7,833 nt of DNA from contig JADGOP010000095.1 in assembly GCA_017882935.1 (NCBI GenBank), positions 1-7,833 on the forward strand. The letters run 5' to 3'. Below the pieces are notes generated by a model. The model did no database searches. It was not told where the DNA came from and was given only the letters and a program-made list of their open reading frames with translations. Origin of the DNA: Actinomycetota bacterium. GTDB taxonomy: Bacteria; Actinomycetota; Acidimicrobiia; Acidimicrobiales; Iamiaceae. Shown here one piece after another: positions 1 through 5,182 of this stretch (the first letter of the stretch is position 1; the number at the start of each line of letters is the position of its first letter). The position numbers and the translations under genes are program-made.

Positions 1-2
1 CC

Positions 3-1037
3 CGTGCAGCGGTCGACACGCTCCCGCTCGGCGCCGAGAGCGAACGTCATGCCTGGAGCCCGGTCGGAGGGCATTGGCGGGGCGTCAAGATCCGTTACCC
101 GCTCCGTCTCCCTCCCGGATACGGTCGCCGGCCCGTGCTCGTCGCGCTGGTGGGCGTGCTCGTGACGGCTGCCGGTGTGCTCGTGGCCCCGGGTGCGGTG
201 TCGGTCGCCGACGGGCTGCTCCGCGCCATCGGTGACACCGCCCGTGACCACAGGACTCCCGCCGGGGTCCGGGCAGCGGTCGGCGTCGGGCTGGCTGCCG
301 TCGTGCTGCTCGGCGTGCTCGTGGCGTTGTACGGCGCCTGCCTGCTCGTGGGTGGTGCCGCAGATCTCGTGCGTCGCCGCCGCGACGTCGAGGGGCGGGT
401 CCTGCGGCTCCGCCAGCACGGCGACGAGCAACGCCCGCGCTGGCACCTGGCCGTCGACGACGGCTCTTCCGACCACATCCGCGCCTGGCGCCTCCCGTCG
501 GCGCCCGCCGTCCGTCAGGGCGCGACCGTGAGGGCCCGGGTCTCGCCGTGGCTCCACCATGTGGCTGACCTCGCGACGGTCCACGAAGACCAGTCCACCG
601 TCCCCGTGGCGACCGCAGTCACGACACCCACGGGTGGCGCGGTCGGCGCCGTCCCACCTCCGCTGCCCGACGCCGGGGCGGTGACCGCCGCGCTCGGCTT
701 CCCGGTGGACCTCGTGCCGACGGCGCTCGCCTACCCGCTGGCGGTCGCGGGGGCGTCGGCCACCTTCGTCGCGCGGGACGGGGGGCGGGTCATGGCCTCG
801 TGGCTGCGACCAGAGGAGTTCGAGGAGTTCCGGAGCCTGCCCCGAACGGTTGCGGCACCGGTTGCGGGCGTCGGCGACGAGGCCTACCGGGCACCGATGG
901 GCGGCGGGCTCGTCGCACGGGTCGGTGCGCAGGTGTTGATGGTCATGGCGACGCTTCCGGGCCGCACTGACCTGCAGCGTGATCAGGCTGTCGAGGCGGT
1001 GGCTCGGACCGCCGTGAAGCAGGCCGGGGATCACTGA
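3..1037 (+). CDS. Two-pass membrane protein of unknown function, 5' partial
   Basis: I do not recognise a named family. The frame has no stop back to the left edge and no in-frame ATG or GTG before the GTG at 135, so the real start probably lies outside the window; the upstream codons have coding-like composition. If 135 were used, the product would be 300 residues, but no Shine-Dalgarno sequence precedes it and it would begin inside a hydrophobic segment. Numbering from 135, hydrophobic stretches at about 1-23 and 48-74 look like two membrane helices. A polar domain follows at about 84-150 (starting DVEGRVLRLR, ending near a WLHHV stretch), resembling small beta-rich domains attached to actinobacterial membrane proteins. 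After a Pro/Gly linker, residues 178-300 form a second domain with an ALGFPVDLV helix and a VGDEAYR motif (246-252), reminiscent of DUF3558-like lipoprotein domains; that likeness is inference. Stop TGA at 1035-1037. Confidence 0.72.
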   Translation, partial: RAAVDTLPLGAESERHAWSPVGGHWRGVKIRYPLRLPPGYGRRPVLVALVGVLVTAAGVLVAPGAVSVADGLLRAIGDTARDHRTPAGVRAAVGVGLAAVVLLGVLVALYGACLLVGGAADLVRRRRDVEGRVLRLRQHGDEQRPRWHLAVDDGSSDHIRAWRLPSAPAVRQGATVRARVSPWLHHVADLATVHEDQSTVPVATAVTTPTGGAVGAVPPPLPDAGAVTAALGFPVDLVPTALAYPLAVAGASATFVARDGGRVMASWLRPEEFEEFRSLPRTVAAPVAGVGDEAYRAPMGGGLVARVGAQVLMVMATLPGRTDLQRDQAVEAVARTAVKQAGDH

Positions 1038-1049
1038 CGTCAGCGACCA

Positions 1050-1076
1050 CCGGCCGCGCACCGCCCGCAGGCCCGG
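1050..1076 (+). terminator. Imperfect GC hairpin after the membrane-protein gene
   Basis: Starting 12 nt after the stop at 1037, CCGG (1050-1053) pairs with CCGG (1073-1076), CC with GG (1070-1071) and GCG with CGC (1066-1068). Single-base bulges fall at C1072 and A1069, and the loop is 7 nt. No T-run follows, so this would be a U-less actinobacterial-type terminator at best. Chance is possible at this GC content. Confidence 0.28.
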
Positions 1077-1085
1077 CTGCACCGG

Positions 1086-1091
1086 TACCCT
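1086..1091 (+). promoter_or_regulatory. Candidate -10 box TACCCT for the 1119 gene
   Basis: TACCCT fits the TANNNT form of actinobacterial -10 elements and lies 28 nt before the GTG at 1119, leaving room for a short leader carrying AGGAGG at 1106-1111. No good -35 hexamer is seen about 17 nt upstream. The call rests on the hexamer and its position only. Confidence 0.3.
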
Positions 1092-1118
1092 GCCTCAGCG
1101 CCAACAGGAGGTATCGGG

Positions 1119-1856
1119 GTGTTCGACAAGATCAAGGACACGTTCAACCGTCGACTCGAGGTGGCTCGCGACATGCGGGCCCACCCCGGACCGGCCGACC
1201 TCGCGGCGCTGCCTCCGGGCACGGCGGCGGTCGGCGGGCTCGGCGCGGTACCGATCGAGGCTGTCGGCGCCTATGCCGGGCTCGACGTCCGAGAGGTCCG
1301 GCCGCTCGACGCGTTGGGCCCCGAGACGAGCAGCCTCATCGCCGACAAGTTCCGCAGCGGGATGCGCGATGCCGGTGTGGGCGACCCGAGCCTCCCGCCC
1401 GGCGAGGTGATCGCCGGACAGAACGAAGCCCGGATCGCGCGGCTCCGCGCCGAAGGCCTCACCGATGAGCAGGTCGCGGAGATCCAGGCGAAGATCGCCG
1501 AGGTCACCAGTGCACACCGCAAGGACGGCTGGACGATCGAGCTGACGAACGGCAACCGGGCCTCCGTGCAGCTGTTCGACCTGGACTCGCCCGACAGCGG
1601 GTTCACGCGCCTCAAGGCGAAGTTCGAGACCCAGCACACCAAGGCCGGTGCCCAGGCGATGCAGCGGAACCCGACCGAGTTCGCGGTGCACTGCATCGAG
1701 AGCGGTCCCTACGAGGCGTACTACCTGCCGGGCACCCTGTCGGTCAGGGGGCGCACCCACGAGGCCGACGCCAAGTCATCCCACCTGGGCACGATGCAGC
1801 TCGACCAGACACTCGCGGCGCTGGCCATCCTCGCCCTGCACAGCCTCGACGGGTGA
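1119..1856 (+). CDS. Unrecognised soluble protein, 245 residues
   Basis: I do not recognise this protein. The GTG start is well fixed by AGGAGG at 1106-1111 with 7-nt spacing, and the product opens with a basic amphipathic stretch (MFDKIKDTFNRRLEVARD). There is no signal peptide or clear membrane helix. Residues 35-55 are Gly/Ala-rich and weakly hydrophobic. Residues 102-132 are a charged helix with heptad-like spacing (EARIARLRAEGLTDEQVAEI), possibly a short coiled coil or an SHOCT-like helical hairpin. Residues 137-213 look like a compact alpha/beta domain, with GWTIELTNG, a single Cys at 192 and a YEAYYLPG stretch. The C-terminus (223-243) is hydrophobic and Leu/Ala-rich and could pack as a helix. 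It is separated from the upstream gene by 81 nt and from rplY by 98 nt, each gap holding its own candidate -10 box, so it may be monocistronic. Coding status is firm from frame, codon use and the Shine-Dalgarno; function is unknown. Confidence 0.85.
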   Translation: MFDKIKDTFNRRLEVARDMRAHPGPADLAALPPGTAAVGGLGAVPIEAVGAYAGLDVREVRPLDALGPETSSLIADKFRSGMRDAGVGDPSLPPGEVIAGQNEARIARLRAEGLTDEQVAEIQAKIAEVTSAHRKDGWTIELTNGNRASVQLFDLDSPDSGFTRLKAKFETQHTKAGAQAMQRNPTEFAVHCIESGPYEAYYLPGTLSVRGRTHEADAKSSHLGTMQLDQTLAALAILALHSLDG

Positions 1857-1873
1857 CCCCGTCGTTTTCGGGG
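1857..1873 (+). terminator. Small hairpin directly after the 1119 gene
   Basis: CCCCG (1857-1861) and CGGGG (1869-1873) form a 5-bp stem around a 7-nt loop containing four T residues, immediately after the TGA at 1854-1856. The stem is short and no T-run follows, so termination activity is only a possibility. Confidence 0.22.
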
Positions 1874-1890
1874 ATCCGGGGGGCGGGGCG

Positions 1891-1896
1891 TAGGGT
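1891..1896 (+). promoter_or_regulatory. Candidate -10 box TAGGGT for rplY-pth
   Basis: TAGGGT matches the TANNNT actinobacterial -10 form and lies 59 nt before the rplY ATG, which would give a leader of roughly 50 nt ending in AGGAG (1944-1948). No convincing -35 hexamer is seen. A promoter here fits rplY being independent of the unknown gene upstream. Confidence 0.35.
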
Positions 1897-1954
1897 GACC
1901 GGCCGTTCATCCCCCATCTGCGCTCCGGCGCGATCTCTGAAGTAGGAGTCTCCA

Positions 1955-2605
1955 ATGGCTGAGATCACCCTCGTGGCCGAAACCGGCCGCACCACCGGTT
2001 CCCGTCCCTCTGGCCGCCTGCGTGCCCAGGGCAAGATCCCGGGCGTCGTCTACGGCCACGGCTCCGACCCCACCTCGGTCTCGGTCGTCTGGCGCGAGCT
2101 GCGGACCGCGCTCAGCGGTGAGGCCGGCATGAACGCCCTGCTGTCGCTCGTGGTCGACGGCGAGACGCACCTCGCCATCGTCAAGGAGGTGCAGCGGAAC
2201 CCCATCCAGCACACCGTCTCCCACGTCGACTTCCTGCTCATCAGCCGCGACGAGGAGCTCAGCATCGACGTGCCCGTGGTGCTCGTGGGCGAGGCCGTCG
2301 AGCTGGCCCGCGAGGACGGCATCGTCGAGCACCTGCTGTTCAGCCTCACGGTCAACGCCAAGCCCAACGCCATCCCCAACGAGATCTCGATCGACATCTC
2401 CGACCTGCGCCTCGGCGACTCGGTGCGGGTCGGCGACCTGCACCTCCCGGCCGGCGTCACCACCGACGTCGACGCCGAGGAGACCGTGGTCGGCACGTCC
2501 ATCACCCGCGCCGGCATCGAGGGCGAGGTCGAGGGTGAGGGCGAGGTCGAGGGCGAGGGCGGCGAGGCCGCCGAGGCCGCCGACGAGGCCTCCCCCGAGA
2601 GCTGA
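1955..2605 (+). CDS. rplY: 50S ribosomal protein L25/general stress protein Ctc
   Basis: Large-subunit ribosomal protein that binds 5S rRNA at the central protuberance. The 216 residues make this the long CTC/TL5 form with two domains, not the roughly 95-residue E. coli-type L25. Residues 1-95 are the 5S-binding domain: GKIPGVVYG at 26-34, VKEVQRNP at 76-83 and HVDF at 90-93 are family signatures. Residues about 100-186 are the TL5-type C-terminal beta domain (SIDVPVVLVGEA and onward). The last 30 residues are an acidic Glu/Gly/Ala tail, common in actinobacterial members. The ATG is supported by AGGAG at 1944-1948 with 6-nt spacing. pth follows 59 nt downstream, a widespread pairing that suggests one transcript, although a strong hairpin lies between them. 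Confidence 0.97.
   Translation: MAEITLVAETGRTTGSRPSGRLRAQGKIPGVVYGHGSDPTSVSVVWRELRTALSGEAGMNALLSLVVDGETHLAIVKEVQRNPIQHTVSHVDFLLISRDEELSIDVPVVLVGEAVELAREDGIVEHLLFSLTVNAKPNAIPNEISIDISDLRLGDSVRVGDLHLPAGVTTDVDAEETVVGTSITRAGIEGEVEGEGEVEGEGGEAAEAADEASPES
2519..2554 (+). repeat. 18-bp tandem repeat (x2) in the L25 acidic tail
   Basis: Two adjacent 18-bp units (2519-2536 and 2537-2554) differ only at their last base (T versus C) and encode EGEVEG twice, residues 189-200 of L25. A degenerate continuation (GAG GGC GGC GAG) follows. In-frame unit gain or loss would change only the tail length. Confidence 0.85.
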
Positions 2606-2617
2606 CCTGCAGCAGCA

Positions 2618-2644
2618 CCGGGTCGGGCCCTGCGCCCGGTCCGG
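2618..2644 (+). terminator. Strong GC hairpin between rplY and pth
   Basis: Bases 2618-2628 pair with 2634-2644 to give an 11-bp uninterrupted stem (nine Watson-Crick pairs and two adjacent G-U wobbles, 2622-2640 and 2623-2639) closed by a 5-nt CCTGC loop. It starts 13 nt after the rplY stop and ends 20 nt before the pth GTG. There is no T-run downstream. It could be a U-less terminator or attenuator giving unequal rplY/pth output, a processing or stability element, or a structure affecting pth translation. The pairing is seen directly; the role is inferred. Confidence 0.42.
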
Positions 2645-2664
2645 AGCTGCGCCGGTCCTGTGCT

Positions 2665-3297
2665 GTGGCACCGTTCGGCCGCTCCGACCGTGACGCCCCG
2701 GCGCGCCGCGGCACCCCCGCCGACCTCCTGGTCGTCGGCCTCGGCAACCCCGGAGCCGAGTACGCGCACTCGCGCCACAACGCCGGGGCCGACGTGGTCG
2801 ACCTGCTCGCCGCGCGCCACGGCGGCCGGCTGAAGCTGGGCAAGGAGCGGGCGCTGGCGGCCGAGGTGCGCATCGGCGCCCACCGGGTCGCGCTGGCGTT
2901 CCCCCAGACCTACATGAACGACTCAGGCCTGTCGGTGGGCCCGCTGGTGCGGCGCTACGGCATCGACGACCCGCAGCGGTTGGTGGTGGTGCACGACGAG
3001 CTCGACCTGCCGCTCGGCCGGGTGAAGCTCAAGCTCGGTGGCGGGCTGGCCGGGCACAACGGGCTCAAGTCGATCAAGGCCCACCTGCACACCGACGACT
3101 TCGCCCGCGTCCGCATCGGCGTGGGCAAGCCGCCCGGCCGGCAGCAGGGCGCCGACCACGTGCTGCGCCGCATGACCAAGGCCCAGCGGGTCGAGCTCGA
3201 CGTGGCGATCGCGGAGGCCGCCGACGCCGTCGAGGCGATCCTCGCCGACGGCTTCGACACGGCCATGAACCGGTTCAACACCACCCGCCCCGAGTAG
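2665..3297 (+). CDS. pth: Peptidyl-tRNA hydrolase
   Basis: Cytosolic esterase that releases peptides from prematurely dropped peptidyl-tRNA so that the tRNA can be reused; essential in most bacteria. Family motifs are intact over 210 residues: GLGNPG at 25-30 with Asn28, the catalytic His38 in SRHNAG, the substrate-binding Asn85 in QTYMN, Asp111 in VVHDELD, and Asn132 in GGGLAGHNGLKS. These correspond to E. coli Asn10, His20, Asn68, Asp93 and Asn114 by spacing. The GTG at 2665 is the first usable start; it adds about 18 Arg/Pro-rich residues before the usual N-terminus, and no Shine-Dalgarno sequence lies at a normal distance. No later ATG or GTG precedes the conserved GLGNPG strand, so the extension is probably real or the true start is a rarer codon. 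The last 375 nt are overlapped on the other strand by the PAP2 reading frame. Confidence 0.96.
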   Translation: MAPFGRSDRDAPARRGTPADLLVVGLGNPGAEYAHSRHNAGADVVDLLAARHGGRLKLGKERALAAEVRIGAHRVALAFPQTYMNDSGLSVGPLVRRYGIDDPQRLVVVHDELDLPLGRVKLKLGGGLAGHNGLKSIKAHLHTDDFARVRIGVGKPPGRQQGADHVLRRMTKAQRVELDVAIAEAADAVEAILADGFDTAMNRFNTTRPE

Positions 3298-4095
3298 GAG
3301 CGGGGGCCGCGCCGGCACCCACCGGCGCCAGCCGCCCGCCACCAGCGCCTGCCCACCCATGGCGGCGAGCAGGAGCCCGACCGACACGATGCCGTCGAGC
3401 CACCAGTGGTTGCCGGTGGCCACCACCGCCCACACGGTGAGCACCGGGTGGGCGAGCACCAGCCAGCGCCACCGGCTCCGGCTGATCCCCACCACGGCGA
3501 CAGCCACGAGCACCGCCCAGGCCACGTGCACCGAGGGCATCGCCGCGAGCTGGTTCGAGATGCCGGAGCCGCCGGTGCCGTAGACGGACTGGCGGTAGAG
3601 CAGCCCCGTGTCGACGAAGCCCAGGTCGGGCCGGAAGCGAGGCGGCGCCACCGGGATGGTCTGGATGACGAGGCAGGCCCCGGTGAGCACGGCGAGGACG
3701 TTGCGGACCGGCGGGTACCGATCGCGGTGGCGGAAGAAGAGCCACACCAGCAGGATGCCCAGGGCGGGCACGTGCACGATGGCGTAGTAGCCGTTGAGGA
3801 GCTCCACCACGAGCCGGTGGTGCAGGGCCTGGCGCTGCACGGCCAGCTCGCTCGGCAGGTGCAGGCGCTGCTCGACGTGCCAGACCCAGGTGGCGTGCCG
3901 CTGCGCCCCGGCCGTGTGAGTGACCGCCAGGCCGTGCACGCACTGCCAGATCGCGTACAGGACCAGCACGACGCTGACCTCGCGGGCGGTCGCGCGCGAC
4001 GCGTCGGCGGCGCGGCCCGCCCACGTGCGCGTGGCCAGCAGCGCCGCGACCAGCACGACGGCGGCGATGGCTGCGTCCTGCCAGGGAAGCCACAC
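2923..4095 (-). CDS. PAP2-family membrane phosphatase/phosphotransferase (PAP2_3/AUR1-like), with long C-terminal tail
   Basis: Integral membrane enzyme of the phosphatidic acid phosphatase type 2 superfamily, which acts on lipid phosphates or transfers phospho-headgroups at the membrane surface; the substrate cannot be read from sequence. Residues 1-253 contain about six or seven hydrophobic segments (roughly 8-22, 40-58, 104-122, 132-150, 191-204, 211-228, 233-253). The motifs are PVAPPRFRP (148-156), MPSVH with His190 (186-190), and GNHWWLD with His230 and Asp234 (228-234), the PAP2 pattern of two histidines and an aspartate. The GTG start is preceded by GAGGAGG (plus-strand positions 4107-4113) with rather long 11-nt spacing. 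It sits 21 nt after the DUF6159-like gene and is probably its operon partner. From residue 267 the frame runs antisense through pth with no stop until 2923, giving a 124-residue tail that looks like complement-strand sequence and lies beyond the conserved domain. The gene is firm; the tail is doubtful. Confidence 0.87.
   Translation of the reverse strand: MWLPWQDAAIAAVVLVAALLATRTWAGRAADASRATAREVSVVLVLYAIWQCVHGLAVTHTAGAQRHATWVWHVEQRLHLPSELAVQRQALHHRLVVELLNGYYAIVHVPALGILLVWLFFRHRDRYPPVRNVLAVLTGACLVIQTIPVAPPRFRPDLGFVDTGLLYRQSVYGTGGSGISNQLAAMPSVHVAWAVLVAVAVVGISRSRWRWLVLAHPVLTVWAVVATGNHWWLDGIVSVGLLLAAMGGQALVAGGWRRWVPARPPLLLGAGGVEPVHGRVEAVGEDRLDGVGGLRDRHVELDPLGLGHAAQHVVGALLPAGRLAHADADAGEVVGVQVGLDRLEPVVPGQPATELELHPAERQVELVVHHHQPLRVVDAVAPHQRAHRQA
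3309..3328 (+). terminator. GC hairpin at the convergent pth/PAP2 junction
   Basis: GCGCCGG (3309-3315) and CCGGCGC (3322-3328) form a perfect 7-bp stem with a 6-nt loop, beginning 11 nt after the pth stop. No T-run follows. It also lies inside the PAP2 reading frame (around residues 256-263, WRRWVPAR), so codon use alone could explain it. If functional it would end pth transcription. Confidence 0.28.
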
Positions 4096-4116
4096 CTGCG
4101 GGTCGACCTCCTCGGG

Positions 4117-4995
4117 TCAGCCGGCGAAGCCGCCGGTGCCGCCGGTGCCCCGCGAGGTGCGGCGCGGCCGGAAGGCCTGGGCGAGGTCGATGTCGCCGAA
4201 GGCCGCAGGCGTCACGCCGTCGGCCGCGTAGCGGTAGAGGGCCACCCGGTAGATGCCGCTGAGGGCCGCGGAGCCGGCGATCACGACCGCGACCCAGACG
4301 ATGCCGACCACCACGAAGGGGGCGGCCACCACCGCGTTGTCGGCGGCGGCACCGAGCGCCGCGCCACCGCCGATGAACGCGAGGCCGACGAGCATGGCGA
4401 GGAAGGTGACCAGGCCGAGGCCGAGGTTGCCCACCATGTTCTCGCCCCAGGTCCGCTTGAACATCGCCGCCGAGCGCTTGATCGCGTCGATGGTGCCCAC
4501 GCCCTCGAGCACGAGGATGGGGACCACCAGGTAGGTGACGAGCGCCCAGGCGATGCCCACCAGGCCGATGACGAGCCGGCCGACGATGCCGGCGCGCTGC
4601 TCGAGCTGGCGCAGCACCACCGAGACCGTGGCGCTCACGAGGGCCCAGGGGGCGATGGCCCCCGCCTTGGCGGCGGCGCCCCGGAAGCCGCTGACGAGCG
4701 TGCCGGGGCCGGTGCCCGTGAGCCGCTCGTTGGCGGCGATGACGAGGCCGGCGTTGAAGAAGATGGTGAGGTAGCTGAGCACCAGGTAGCCGATGCCGAT
4801 CAGCAGCCAGCCGGGCACGCTGACCGAGGCGTGCCCGGCGGCGTCGGTGGAGCGGGTGGCCCACACCGGCAGGGCGAACGAGGCGATCACCACGAGCGTG
4901 GCGAGGGCCGAGAGCACGGGGAAGAGGGCCAGGGTCTTGTCGACCCTCAACACGCCCCACGTGGCCTTGAACAGCTGCAGCGAACGTTTGACCAT
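4117..4995 (-). CDS. DUF6159-like polytopic membrane protein
   Basis: A 292-residue integral membrane protein. The opening SLQLFKATWGVLRVDKTLALFPVLS, a short amphipathic stretch followed by a membrane helix, and the mid-protein AMFKRTWGENMVGNLGLGL (about 177-195) are typical of actinobacterial proteins grouped as DUF6159; I make that assignment from memory of the pattern. The biochemical role of the family is unknown. Hydrophobic segments lie at about 22-45, 63-88, 112-128, 137-163, 188-214 and 222-247. The C-terminus is polar, with a Gly/Thr-rich end. The ATG at 4995 is preceded by GGAGG (plus-strand 5001-5005) at 5-nt spacing, which settles the start even though the frame is open far upstream, antisense to mfd. 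It is the first gene of a two-gene unit with the PAP2 gene and is divergent from mfd across 187 nt. No clear TANNNT box was found for this direction. Confidence 0.88.
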   Translation of the reverse strand: MVKRSLQLFKATWGVLRVDKTLALFPVLSALATLVVIASFALPVWATRSTDAAGHASVSVPGWLLIGIGYLVLSYLTIFFNAGLVIAANERLTGTGPGTLVSGFRGAAAKAGAIAPWALVSATVSVVLRQLEQRAGIVGRLVIGLVGIAWALVTYLVVPILVLEGVGTIDAIKRSAAMFKRTWGENMVGNLGLGLVTFLAMLVGLAFIGGGAALGAAADNAVVAAPFVVVGIVWVAVVIAGSAALSGIYRVALYRYAADGVTPAAFGDIDLAQAFRPRRTSRGTGGTGGFAG

Positions 4996-5088
4996 GCCTG
5001 CCTCCGGAGGAGTGCGGTGCTGTCGGCGGCGCGGGCCGCGAGCCACCACTCTGGCACGCCTCACCCGGGCATGGCGCCCTGTGGCCGG

Positions 5089-5094
5089 TAGCCT
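5089..5094 (+). promoter_or_regulatory. Candidate -10 box TAGCCT for mfd
   Basis: TAGCCT matches the actinobacterial TANNNT form and lies 89 nt upstream of the mfd ATG, so transcription would begin near 5101 and place the inverted repeat at 5106-5136 at the very start of the leader. No recognisable -35 hexamer is seen. Confidence 0.33.
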
Positions 5095-5105
5095 GACAGG
5101 ACCCT

Positions 5106-5136
5106 CGTCACGCCCCCGATCACGCCGGGCGTGACG
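5106..5136 (+). promoter_or_regulatory. Perfect 10-bp inverted repeat with three TCACGCC half-sites, upstream of mfd
   Basis: CGTCACGCCC (5106-5115) and GGGCGTGACG (5127-5136) are exact reverse complements separated by 11 nt. The spacer carries another TCACGCC (5120-5126), which with the right arm forms a second palindrome, TCACGCC-G-GGCGTGA (5120-5134). The heptamer therefore occurs twice directly (5108-5114 and 5120-5126) and once inverted (5128-5134). It could be an operator for a dimeric regulator in the divergent mfd/DUF6159 region, or an RNA hairpin in the mfd leader. It is not a mycobacterial-type SOS box (no GAAC-N4-GTTC). The repeat is seen directly; its function is inferred. Confidence 0.5.
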
Positions 5137-5182
5137 TTCGCCCGCGCCTCCGCGCATCGCTTCCTCCCACCAGATCCGAGCC

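Noticed and set aside
3275..4960. 561-codon minus-strand frame overlapping the PAP2 and DUF6159-like genes
   Set aside because: Arg/Ala/Gly/Pro-rich out-of-phase reading of two recognised membrane proteins.
5001..5010. CCTCCGGAGG palindrome as an operator
   Set aside because: It contains the Shine-Dalgarno of the DUF6159-like gene, which accounts for half of it; a 10-bp palindrome of this composition is easily produced by chance.
3406..5091. 561-codon plus-strand open frame
   Set aside because: Complement of the PAP2 and DUF6159-like genes, dominated by His/Asp/Gly/Glu low complexity, with no start signal; the minus-strand proteins have clear membrane and catalytic motifs.
5106..5136. LexA/SOS box in front of mfd
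   Set aside because: The inverted repeat does not contain the GAAC-N4-GTTC core expected for actinobacterial LexA sites.
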